The notes below the pieces were generated by a model. That model was not told the origin of the DNA. It did no database searches and worked only from the letters and a program-made list of their open reading frames with translations. From Pseudoxanthomonas yeongjuensis (GTDB taxonomy: Bacteria > Pseudomonadota > Gammaproteobacteria > Xanthomonadales > Xanthomonadaceae), in assembly GCF_010093345.1 (NCBI RefSeq), contig NZ_PDWT01000001.1:62001-126000 (forward strand): a DNA stretch of 64,000 nucleotides, given 5' to 3'. Made by a program: the position numbers and the translations under genes. Positions 49,380-57,143 of the stretch are shown in pieces; position 1 is the stretch's first letter, and each line of letters begins with the position of its first letter.

Positions 49380-50753
49380 ATGAAATCTCTGAAACTGTTG
49401 TTGCGCTTCCTTACCGTCGGCGGCCTGGTGCTGCTGTTGCTGATTCCGCTGATGATGATCCGCGGCGCCATCCATGATCGCCAGGCATTCCGTGCCCAGG
49501 CCGTGCAGCGGGTTTCGCAAAGCATGGCCGGACCGCAGCAGCTGGTCGGTCCGTTGCGCGTGATCCCGTGGCGGGAATCGCGTCCGGTCAAGGAGACCGA
49601 TGCCGAGGGCAAACCGGCTATCCGCAACGAAGTGGTCGAGGGCTATGTGCTGCAGACGCCGAAAACCATGCGCGTGCAGGGCGGGTTGAAACCCGATGTG
49701 CGCCGCATTGGCCTGTACAACGTGCGCGTGTTCGAGTGGCAGGCAGGACTGAAGGCGGGATTCGATCCGCTGCAACTCGCAGCGGTCCCCGGACGTACCT
49801 ATGGGCAGCCCTATCTGGTGCTGGGCCTGGGCGACGTGCGTGGACTGGTCGGCACACCCGATTTCAAGGTCGATGGCGCTGCGGTGGCGCTGGAGTCCGG
49901 AACCCAGGCCATGTCCGAACGCCTGCATGGCATGCATGCCAACCTGCCGGTGATGATCGGCGAGTTGTTGCCCGCCAGCCGCATCGATGCGAATTTCCGT
50001 TTGAACGGCACCCAGTCGCTGGGCATCGCGCCGATTGCCGACAGCAACCAGATCAATCTGGGTTCCACCTGGCCACACCCTTCGTTCGCCGGACGCTTCC
50101 TGCCCAACCAGCGACGCATCCAGGCGGATGGTTTCAGTGCGGAGTGGGAGATCTCGTCGCTCGCCAGCGCCGCGCAATCGCAGTTGCTCAAGGGCGAGGG
50201 GCTGCTGACCAGGCGCGACAGCGCCGTTGCGGGAGAATACGGCGAGTCGCAGGGCGCGGGCGCCAGCGCGATAGACAGCGTGGAAGTCAGTCTGGTCGAT
50301 CCGGTCGATGTCTATACCCAGGCCGACCGCGCCAGCAAGTATGGAATCCTGTTCGTGGTACTGACCTTCGTCGGCTTCGCCTTGTTCGAACTGATCAAGC
50401 GCCTGCCGATCCATCCGCTGCAGTACCTGCTGGTCGGACTGGCGCTGGCGATCTTCTTCCTGCTGCTGCTCAGCCTGTCCGAGCACATCGAGTTCGTGAA
50501 GGCGTACCTGGTCTCGGCGGTGGCCTGCATAGGGCTGCAGTTCGTGTACCTGTCCGGGGTGCTGAAGAGTTGGCTGCGAGCGGCGGGATTCGCGGTGATG
50601 CTGACCGCGCTGTACGGGGTTCTCTACAGCCTGCTGATCTCCGAGGACAACGCTTTGCTGATGGGATCGCTGTTGCTGTTCGGCATCCTCGCTGCGATCA
50701 TGTGGATCACGCGCAAGGTGGACTGGTACGAACTGGGCTCCTCGCTGCGTTGA
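49380..50753 (+). CDS. creD: Inner membrane protein CreD
   Basis: A 457-residue envelope protein. An N-terminal membrane helix (LRFLTVGGLVLLLLIPLMMI) precedes a large periplasmic domain of about 290 residues (WHPSFAGRFLP-like region WPHPSFAGRFLPNQR, GFSAEWEISSLA). At the C-terminus are five or six helices with DVYTQADRASKYGILFVVLT, FELIKRLPIHPLQYLLVGLA and SLSEHIEFVKAYLVSA. These blocks are the CreD hallmarks. CreD is the main output of CreBC and protects against colicin/beta-lactam-type envelope stress. A REP and a candidate cre tag separate it from creC. Confidence 0.94.
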   Translation: MKSLKLLLRFLTVGGLVLLLLIPLMMIRGAIHDRQAFRAQAVQRVSQSMAGPQQLVGPLRVIPWRESRPVKETDAEGKPAIRNEVVEGYVLQTPKTMRVQGGLKPDVRRIGLYNVRVFEWQAGLKAGFDPLQLAAVPGRTYGQPYLVLGLGDVRGLVGTPDFKVDGAAVALESGTQAMSERLHGMHANLPVMIGELLPASRIDANFRLNGTQSLGIAPIADSNQINLGSTWPHPSFAGRFLPNQRRIQADGFSAEWEISSLASAAQSQLLKGEGLLTRRDSAVAGEYGESQGAGASAIDSVEVSLVDPVDVYTQADRASKYGILFVVLTFVGFALFELIKRLPIHPLQYLLVGLALAIFFLLLLSLSEHIEFVKAYLVSAVACIGLQFVYLSGVLKSWLRAAGFAVMLTALYGVLYSLLISEDNALLMGSLLLFGILAAIMWITRKVDWYELGSSLR

Positions 50754-50758
50754 GCCGG

Positions 50759-51160
50759 ATGGAAACCATGCTCAACGCAGAAGCCGTGCACAAGCGCGCC
50801 TGCCGCGTACTGCCGGAGGTCCTCGCGACCTCCGGCGTATTGCTGGAGGACGAAAGCCCGAACGGGATCGCCGCCTTGCTGTTTCCCCTGCGACGCAAGT
50901 CCAATGGTGCGGTGGCGTTCCACCTGTCGATTGAAACGATGGACGCATTGCGAGCCGATCCACGTAATTTCCTGATGGCCGCACTCGAAGCACGAGAGAA
51001 GCTCAGTCGGCACGGAGCGCGATCCGCCTACCGGCCCTGGCGGTCGGTACGGATGCCTGATCCGGGCGAGGCCGCATATTTCACATCGAGGACCGACGGA
51101 AGGGCATCCATCGTGGTCATTCCTTCGGAACGCCTCGCGGTCTATTTATGGCGCGATTGA
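50759..51160 (+). CDS. Hypothetical protein downstream of creD
   Basis: A 133-residue protein starting at ATG 50759, five bases after the creD stop, so it is likely cotranscribed. Visible segments are VHKRACRVLPEVLATSGVLL, LLFPLRRKSNGAVAFHLSI, NFLMAALEAREKLSRHG and YFTSRTDGRASIVVIPSERL. It looks like a small mixed alpha/beta cytosolic protein without a signal or membrane segments. I do not recognise the family. Its place suggests membership of the CreB regulon. Confidence 0.6.
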   Translation: METMLNAEAVHKRACRVLPEVLATSGVLLEDESPNGIAALLFPLRRKSNGAVAFHLSIETMDALRADPRNFLMAALEAREKLSRHGARSAYRPWRSVRMPDPGEAAYFTSRTDGRASIVVIPSERLAVYLWRD

Positions 51161-51229
51161 CCGGACCCAGCCCCGGCCGGTGGCGTGCGTGGGCATCCAT
51201 GGAAGAAACCGCGCACGTCATCGGCCTTC

Positions 51230-51553
51230 GTAGGAGCGCCCCTTGGGCGCGATGCCCTTCGGCCAGATCGCCGCAAGAGCATCGCGGGCAAGGCCCGCTC
51301 CTACGAGATGCTGTAGGAGCGCCCCTTGGGCGCGATGCCCTTCGGTCAGGTCGCCGCAAGTGCATCGCGGGCAAGGCCCGCTCCTACGAGATGTTGTAGG
51401 AGCGCCCCTTGGGCGCGATGCCCTTCGGTCAGGTCGCCGCAAGTGCATCGCGGGCAAGGCCCGCTCCTACGAGATGTTGTAGGAGCGCCCCTTGGGCGCG
51501 ATGCCCTTCGGCCAGATCGCCGCAAGAGCATCGCGGGCAAGGCCCGCTCCTAC
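51230..51553. repeat. Tandem array of four GTAG-type REP units (83-bp period)
   Basis: Units start at 51230, 51313, 51396 and 51479. Each reads GTAGGAGCGCCCCTTGGGCG, CGATGCCCTTCGG, TCAGGTCGCCGCAAG, GCATCGCGGGC, AAGGCCCGCTCCTAC and an ACGAGATGTT linker. The left module is CCCTTGGGCGC and the right GGGCAAGGCCC, the mirror arrangement of the array at 5238-5646. It fills the 396-base gap before the PAP2 gene. Confidence 0.95.
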
Positions 51554-51556
51554 GCG

Positions 51557-52108
51557 TCATGCGAACAGGTTCACGCCCGGTACCAGCCACAGCGAAACCC
51601 CGGCCAGTGCCGTGCCGATGCCCAGCGCGGCGAGCACATCGCTCGGATAGTGCAGTCCCAGCACCACCCGCGAAACCGCCACGCTGGCGGTGAACGGGAT
51701 CAGTAGCGCCGCCAATGCCGGGTAATGCGCTATCGCCACGATGCTGAAGGCCACTGCGTGCAGCGTATGCCCCGAAGGGAAACTGAATTCATCCAGCGGC
51801 GCCACCCATGCGCGGATGCGTACGTCGGATGCGAAGGGGCGCGGCCGGCGGGTCCAGCGCTTGAGCAGCTTGTACAGGGTCAGCGCGATCACGCCGGTCG
51901 CGGCCATGTGCGCGGAAGCGGCCAGCCCGTCCATGCCGTCGGCCCCGACCAGCGCAGCCATCAGTACATACCAGAACACCCCGTCGCCGAGGCGACTGAT
52001 GGCGGCAAAGAAGCGACGAAGGCCCTTCCACTCGCCCCAGTGGTTGGCGCGCAGGCACCAGCCGCTGTCGCGGCCGCGGAGCAGTTCACGCGATGGCAAT
52101 GGACGCAT
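51557..52108 (-). CDS. PAP2 family phosphatase
   Basis: A 183-residue membrane phosphatase. All three PAP2 motifs are complete: KRWTRRPRPF (K-x6-RP), FPSGHTLHAV (PSGH) and SRVVLGLHYPSDVLA (SR-x5-H-x3-D). It likely dephosphorylates undecaprenyl pyrophosphate, phosphatidic acid or a sugar-lipid phosphate at the periplasmic face. The ATG at 52106-52108 follows GAGGAAAG and lies inside the 3' end of the glycosyltransferase gene, an overlap of 23 bases. The two genes are thus coupled and may act on the same lipid. Confidence 0.9.
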   Translation of the reverse strand: MRPLPSRELLRGRDSGWCLRANHWGEWKGLRRFFAAISRLGDGVFWYVLMAALVGADGMDGLAASAHMAATGVIALTLYKLLKRWTRRPRPFASDVRIRAWVAPLDEFSFPSGHTLHAVAFSIVAIAHYPALAALLIPFTASVAVSRVVLGLHYPSDVLAALGIGTALAGVSLWLVPGVNLFA

Positions 52109-53234
52109 GGGCTTTCCTCGAGTCGGCGAGTCCGCAGAGCAGGGCATCGAAATCGGTGGCGACCTGTTCCGGGTGCAGGGCCTGCATGGCCCGGTGCGCG
52201 TTCCCGGCCAGCGTCCGGCGCAGCGCGTCGTCGTCGGCCAGCTTCACTGCCGCGGCGATGAAATCGGCATCGTTGTCCACGGCCGCGCCCTCGATGCCGT
52301 TGCGCAGGTGTTCGCGCGCCGCACCATAATCGAAGGCGACCGTGACCACGCCGCTGGCCATGGCCTCAAGCGTGGTGTTGCCGAAGGTTTCGCTGTGGCT
52401 GGGGAACAGGAACAGGTCGGCGCTGGCGAAGTGCCGCGCGACTTCGGCGCCACGCTGCAACCCGCAGAAGATGAAATCGGGATGTTCCTGCGCAAGTTTC
52501 GCCCGTGCCGGCCCATCCCCGACCCAGACCAGGCGCGCGTCGGGGCGATTGCGCTGCAATTGGCGGAACGCGCGCACGGCCAGGTCGAGGTTCTTTTCCG
52601 GCGCGATCCGGCCCAGGTAGATGACCGCAAGGTCGCCTTCGCCCAGGCCCCAGGAACTGCGCAGCAGACGGTCGCGACGCGAGGGATCGAACTGTTCGGT
52701 ATCGACCGCGCGCGCCAGTCGCGCGACTTTCCTGAAACCCTGCGCCTGCAGGAAGTCCGCCAACTCGCGGGTCGGTACCAGAGTGGCGTCGCCGCCATTG
52801 TGGAAGCGGCGCATCCAGCGCAGCGCAGTGCCTTCCAGGAAAGGCATGCCGTAATCGCGCATGTACTGGTCGAAGCGGGTGTGGAAACCGGTGGCGGCGG
52901 GAATGCCCAGCTTGCGGGCCGCGCGCAGCGCCGACCAGCCCAGTGGGCCTTCCGTGGCCACGTAGACGGCATCCGGGCGCGAATCGGTCCAGCGGCGGAG
53001 CAGGGTGGTGGTCGCCGGCAGGCCGAACCTCAGGCCCGGATAGCGCGGCAGCCCCGCGCCGCGCACGAGTAGCGTGTCGGCGGAGATTGCGATTCCTTCG
53101 TCGGCGTCCTGGCGCGGACGTACCAGCATCAGTTCGTGGCCACGCGCACGCAGGCCATGCTCCAACCCCTGCACGGTCAGGGCGACGCCGTTGATCTCCG
53201 GCGGATACGTCTCGGTGACGATGGCATAGCGCAT
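52086..53234 (-). CDS. Glycosyltransferase family 4 (GT-B) protein
   Basis: A 382-residue GT-B enzyme. The N-terminal half opens with AIVTETYPPEINGVALTVQG and contains TGFHTRFDQYMRDYG. The donor half has VIYLGRIAPEKNLDLAVRAF, DARLVWVGDGPARAKL, LFLFPSHSETFGNTTLEAMA (E-x7-E catalytic pair) and a GVVTVAFDYGAAREHL end. It resembles MgtA/PimB/SqdX-type transferases that glycosylate diacylglycerol or phosphoinositol lipids; the acceptor is not evident. The ATG at 53232-53234 follows GGAG. Overlaps the PAP2 gene. Confidence 0.9.
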   Translation of the reverse strand: MRYAIVTETYPPEINGVALTVQGLEHGLRARGHELMLVRPRQDADEGIAISADTLLVRGAGLPRYPGLRFGLPATTTLLRRWTDSRPDAVYVATEGPLGWSALRAARKLGIPAATGFHTRFDQYMRDYGMPFLEGTALRWMRRFHNGGDATLVPTRELADFLQAQGFRKVARLARAVDTEQFDPSRRDRLLRSSWGLGEGDLAVIYLGRIAPEKNLDLAVRAFRQLQRNRPDARLVWVGDGPARAKLAQEHPDFIFCGLQRGAEVARHFASADLFLFPSHSETFGNTTLEAMASGVVTVAFDYGAAREHLRNGIEGAAVDNDADFIAAAVKLADDDALRRTLAGNAHRAMQALHPEQVATDFDALLCGLADSRKAHASIAIA

Positions 53235-53343
53235 GCGCAGCTCCACGTTTTGCGCATGCTGGACGTGGGGCATGAAGCGGGTGTTTCAGCGTCATGACCG
53301 GAAGATGACGCGGCTCACCTAAGAATCGCGATGCCGCGTCCTT

Positions 53344-53436
53344 GTGGGAGCGGCGTAAGCCGCGAAGGCGACAATCCCGGGGCATCGATTCACCTGGCAT
53401 CGACAGGCTTCCGTTCGCGGCTTACGCCGCTCCCAC
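53344..53436. repeat. GTGGG-type REP palindrome (GGCGTAAGCCGC module)
   Basis: GTGGGAGCGGCGTAAGCCGC at the left, GCGGCTTACGCCGCTCCCAC at the right, with a 52-base centre. It lies between the glycosyltransferase start and the end of the GFA gene. Confidence 0.9.
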
Positions 53437-53451
53437 AAAGTTGAATGCGGG

Positions 53452-53898
53452 TCAGTCGTCGGCCGCGTCGAATTCCACGTCCGGTATCCAGAGCTTCAAC
53501 CATCGGGAAACCTTTTCGTCCGCGTCCAGCAGCTGCGGCGAAGCCGGAACCGGCGCCATAAATCCGCTGTCCCCGTCCAGGCATCCGATATTCACCGCGC
53601 CGTAGACGCGATCGGCGTGCTCGAAAGCGACCGCGACCAGCACGCCGCATTGGCTGCAGAGCAGGAAGTCGGCGGTGCCGGATCCCTGCCGGTACCTGTG
53701 CAGGGCGCCTTCGCGCACCGATATCGAGAGTCGACCAGTGGGGTCCGAGACATAGGCCGCCCCGTGCTTGCGGCAGAACGGACAATCGCATGCGCGCGGG
53801 GTGAAGTCCGTCGGGTGCCGTTCGGTTGAAAAGCCGATGCGCAACCGGCCGCAATGGCAGCTGCCATGGAAAATGATCGCATTGCTGGTCGGCGGCAT
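53452..53898 (-). CDS. GFA-type zinc-binding protein
   Basis: A 148-residue protein of the glutathione-dependent formaldehyde-activating (GFA/CENP-V) fold. Zinc ligands are in GSCHCGRLRIG (two Cys), CDCPFCRKHGAAY (three Cys) and LLCSQCGVLVA (two Cys). Although named for formaldehyde activation, most members have unknown substrates. The start is the ATG at 53896-53898; reading further upstream adds a basic leader without conservation. It is separated from the NTF2-like gene by about 160 bases with no gene seen. Confidence 0.9.
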   Translation of the reverse strand: MPPTSNAIIFHGSCHCGRLRIGFSTERHPTDFTPRACDCPFCRKHGAAYVSDPTGRLSISVREGALHRYRQGSGTADFLLCSQCGVLVAVAFEHADRVYGAVNIGCLDGDSGFMAPVPASPQLLDADEKVSRWLKLWIPDVEFDAADD

Positions 53899-54060
53899 TA
53901 TCCGTCCCCGTTTCGAACGAACTGACTGGACTGGCTTGCGAACGAGGCGGCTTCGACGCCGATCAATTGCAGTTGCCGAAGCGCTCCGGTGCACGGCTGG
54001 ACTGCTTTCCGGCGACGTCCGGGGCCTGGCTGCCGGAGGGGGTCCGGCTCGAATGAATGC

Positions 54061-54432
54061 TCAGGCCCCAAGATAGTTTTCCGGAACGGGAATGCCTTGA
54101 AGCCGGAAAAACGACAACTGGTCGAAGTAGCCCCGTTGGAAGACGATCTCGTCGTTCTGCACATGGAAGAAGCCACAGCCACGCAGGCCGGTGGGATCGC
54201 TCCATTCCAGGATCGCCCACTGGCCGTCCTCGAAGATGTTCTCGATGAGGCAGGTCATTTCCGCGCGGCCGAACTCCGTGCGGAACATCCGCCGGATGGC
54301 CTCGCGGCCGAGCAGGGGGTCCATGACCACCTGATGGTTCGTCGCATCCGCCGCGTAGAGCGAGGCGATGCCATCCACGTCCGCCTTGTTGAAGCGGGAG
54401 ACCCACTCCTGGACTAGTTGCTTTGGCGACAT
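54061..54432 (-). CDS. SnoaL/NTF2-like protein
   Basis: A 123-residue alpha+beta-barrel protein: N-terminal helix SPKQLVQEWVSRFNKADVDG, then IASLYAADATNHQVVMDPLL, REAIRRMFRTEF, IENIFEDGQWAILEW and GCGFFHVQNDEIVFQRGYFD. The pattern is that of ketosteroid-isomerase/SnoaL-like proteins, and FDQ near the end is a common feature. The ligand and reaction are unknown. It lies 45 bases after the aldo/keto reductase start codon, in the same direction. Confidence 0.85.
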   Translation of the reverse strand: MSPKQLVQEWVSRFNKADVDGIASLYAADATNHQVVMDPLLGREAIRRMFRTEFGRAEMTCLIENIFEDGQWAILEWSDPTGLRGCGFFHVQNDEIVFQRGYFDQLSFFRLQGIPVPENYLGA

Positions 54433-54477
54433 TCGATGGCTCCTGGATTCCTGGACGGGATGGATCTTCGTTCGCGG

Positions 54478-55440
54478 TCATGGCGCGCCGGTGCCTCGCA
54501 CCGCTTCCAGCAGCGCATACCATTCCTCGCGGCTCAACTCGACCGCATCGGCCTGGCAACTGGCGACCAGGCGTTGCGGATTGGTGGTGCCGATGATCGG
54601 CTGGATGCCGGCCGGATGCTTCAACAACCAGGCCAGGAGTATGGCTTCGGACGCGACTCCCTTCGCTTCCGCCAGTCGCGCCACCCGTTCCGCGGCCGGA
54701 TGCAATTCCTTCGCAGGCGTGCCGGCGGACAGCTTGCCGCCGGCCAGGGGCGACCAAGCCTGGACCAGGATCCCGTATTCGCGGCAGTAATCCAGGGTGC
54801 GTCCCGCGCCGGTGTCGCCGGGCTGGTTGAACAGGAGGCCGTCGGAAATCATCCGGTGATGCAGCAGGCTCAGTTCCACCTGGTTGACCACCAGCGGCTG
54901 CTCCAGCTGTTCCTGCAACAGCGAAATCTGCGCCGCACTGTGGTTGCTCACGCCGAAATGCAGGACCTTGCCGCTGCTTTGCAGATGATCGAAGGCGCGG
55001 GCCACTTCCGCCGGTTCCATCAGCGGATCCGGGCGATGCAGCAGCAACAGGTCCAGATGATCCGTGTCCAGCCGCTTGAGCGTCCCTTCCACCGAACGCA
55101 CGATGTGGCCGCGGCTGAAATCGTAGCGCGCCGGGCTGCCGGCTCCGGGATCGCCGGCGACGCGGATTCCGCACTTGGACTGCAGCACGATGCGCCCGCG
55201 CAGTTCCGGGATCTGCCGCAGGGCTTCGCCGAACAATTGCTCCGACTTGCCGCGGGCGTAGATGTCGGCGTGGTCGAACAGGGCGATGCCCTGTTCCAGC
55301 GCGGTCTCGACCAGCTTCAGCGTCGCCGATATTTCCGCGGCGGTGATCGCGGTGTCGTCCCAGGCGCGGCTCAGCTGCATGCAGCCATAGGCGATGCGCG
55401 GAACATCGAGTTCGGTGTGCGGGATCCGGCAGGTCTTCAA
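54478..55440 (-). CDS. Aldo/keto reductase (YdhF-like)
   Basis: A 320-residue NADPH-dependent TIM-barrel oxidoreductase. The catalytic tetrad is visible as Asp and Tyr in FDHADIYARGKSEQL, Lys in VLQSKCGIRV and His in LDLLLLHRPDPLMEP. The cofactor end has IIGTTNPQRLVASCQ. The IPHTELDVPRIAYGCMQLSR start matches the YdhF subgroup. It reduces aldehydes or ketones; the physiological substrate is unknown. Confidence 0.9.
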   Translation of the reverse strand: MKTCRIPHTELDVPRIAYGCMQLSRAWDDTAITAAEISATLKLVETALEQGIALFDHADIYARGKSEQLFGEALRQIPELRGRIVLQSKCGIRVAGDPGAGSPARYDFSRGHIVRSVEGTLKRLDTDHLDLLLLHRPDPLMEPAEVARAFDHLQSSGKVLHFGVSNHSAAQISLLQEQLEQPLVVNQVELSLLHHRMISDGLLFNQPGDTGAGRTLDYCREYGILVQAWSPLAGGKLSAGTPAKELHPAAERVARLAEAKGVASEAILLAWLLKHPAGIQPIIGTTNPQRLVASCQADAVELSREEWYALLEAVRGTGAP

Positions 55441-55492
55441 GCCACGGCCCTCTTGTCGACGATGGCGGATTGTCCAGCTTTTGCTGCGACGC

Positions 55493-57022
55493 TTACAACA
55501 CGAACGGCTTGAACGCCACGCCCAGTCCGGCCATGTCCTCGGGTTCGCCGATCAGGTCGGTGCGCAGCAGCGGGCGCGCCTCGATCCAGTGCTTGGAAAC
55601 GACCAGGCCGAGCTTGTCGCCGTCGACGCTGAGTTCCAGCTTCGGGATCGGCTCGGCGTCGTGCGCACGGTGCAGCAGCACCGCCAGGCGCAGCAACGCG
55701 GCCTTGCGCCGGGCGCTGAGCATCAGCCGGTCGGGGATCGGGTCGAAGGCGGATTTGGGGATGCCGCGCCGATGCGTCCGCACCAGCGCCGCCAGCACCT
55801 GCTGTTCCTGGCGCGAGAAACCGGCGATGTCCGAATGCTCCAGCAGGTACGCGCCATGCACGTGGTACTGGCTGTGGGCCACGGCCAGGCCGATCTCGTG
55901 CAGGCGCGCGGCCCAGCCGAGCTGGCGCGCGTCGTCGTCGTCCAGCGCCCAGCTTTCCGCGACCTGTTCGAACAGGCGCATCGCGGTGCCTTCCACGCGC
56001 GCGGCCTGGATCTCGTCGATGCCGTAACGCCGGGTCAGCGCCGCCACCGAGGCCTCGCGCGGATCGTTGTCGCCGCCGCGGCCGAGCATGTCGTAGAGGA
56101 TGCCTTCGCGCATCGCCGCCTTGCTCACGATCAGCCGCTGCAGGCCGAGCGCTTCGAATGCCGCTTCCAGCACCAGCACGCCGCCGGCGATGATCGGGCG
56201 ACGGTCGCTGGACAGGCCGGGCAGGTCGATCCTGTCGATGTGGTCGGCCATCAGCAGTCGATCGCGCAGCTGCGGCAGGGCCTCGGCGGTGATCGCGCCC
56301 TTGGTCAGCTTCATCGCCGCGCAGATATCGCCGATGGCCTTGTGCGTGCCCGAGGAGCCCAGCGCCTCGTGCCAGCCCAGTGCCCGGTACAGGCCGGCGA
56401 ACTGCTGGAACTCGGTGCCGATCTCGGTCAGCGCATCCTTCCAGCGCTTCTTCGACAGCTTGCCGCCGGGGAAGAAGCGGCGGGTGCTGGCGATGCAGCC
56501 GACCTGCAGGCTCTCGCGTTCGATATGTTCGAAGCCGCGGCCGATGATGAATTCGGTGGAGCCGCCGCCGATATCGATCACCAGCCGCAACTGCCCGGGC
56601 TTGGGCGGTTGCGCGTGGGCGACGCCAAGGTAGATCAGGCGCGCTTCCTCGCGCCCGGACACCACTTCGATCGCATGGCCCAGCGCGGTTTCCGCCGGGA
56701 CCAGGAAGTTCTGCGGCGAGGAAAGCTGGCGCACGGTGTTGGTGGCCAGCGCGCGCACCCGCAGCGAAGGGATGTCGCGGATGCGCTGGCCGAAACGGGC
56801 GAGGCATTCCAGGCCGCGCTGCCGCGCTTCGGCGGAAAGGCCGCCCTTGCCGTCCAGGCCGTCGGCCATGCGCACGGTCTCGCGCAGGCGATCGACAACG
56901 CGCAACTGGCCCAGCGTGTAACGCGCCACGACCATGTGGAAGCTGTTGGAACCGATGTCGACGGCGGCGAACTGGTCGCCGTCCTGCAAAGGGGGGGAGA
57001 TGGAGGCGACGGCGAAGGGCAT
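55493..57022 (-). CDS. ppx: Exopolyphosphatase / guanosine pentaphosphate phosphatase
   Basis: A 509-residue Ppx/GppA enzyme. The ASKHA ATPase-fold motifs are AAVDIGSNSFHMVVARY (P-loop-like), VIDIGGGSTEFIIGRG (second phosphate loop) and EEARLIYLGVAH. The C-terminal HD-like domain follows (RLHEIGLAVAHSQYHVHGAY, LEHSDIAGFSRQEQ). It degrades long-chain polyphosphate and may cleave pppGpp. It is the last gene of the phoB-phoR-ppk-ppx run, 121 bases beyond ppk with a REP between. Confidence 0.94.
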   Translation of the reverse strand: MPFAVASISPPLQDGDQFAAVDIGSNSFHMVVARYTLGQLRVVDRLRETVRMADGLDGKGGLSAEARQRGLECLARFGQRIRDIPSLRVRALATNTVRQLSSPQNFLVPAETALGHAIEVVSGREEARLIYLGVAHAQPPKPGQLRLVIDIGGGSTEFIIGRGFEHIERESLQVGCIASTRRFFPGGKLSKKRWKDALTEIGTEFQQFAGLYRALGWHEALGSSGTHKAIGDICAAMKLTKGAITAEALPQLRDRLLMADHIDRIDLPGLSSDRRPIIAGGVLVLEAAFEALGLQRLIVSKAAMREGILYDMLGRGGDNDPREASVAALTRRYGIDEIQAARVEGTAMRLFEQVAESWALDDDDARQLGWAARLHEIGLAVAHSQYHVHGAYLLEHSDIAGFSRQEQQVLAALVRTHRRGIPKSAFDPIPDRLMLSARRKAALLRLAVLLHRAHDAEPIPKLELSVDGDKLGLVVSKHWIEARPLLRTDLIGEPEDMAGLGVAFKPFVL

Positions 57023-57063
57023 GCGCGAATACTAACTTATGGACCCAGTCCGGTTGGCAGATT

Positions 57064-57136
57064 GCAGGAGCGGGCCTTGCCCGCGATGCTTTTCACGCGT
57101 TGGTGCAAGAGCATCGCGGGCAAGGCCCGCTCCTAC
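57064..57136. repeat. REP palindrome (GGGCCTTGCCCGC module)
   Basis: GCAGGAGCGGGCCTTGCCCG at the left (head GCAG instead of GTAG) and CGGGCAAGGCCCGCTCCTAC at the right. It lies between ppk and ppx. Confidence 0.9.
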
Positions 57137-57143
57137 AAGAGGG

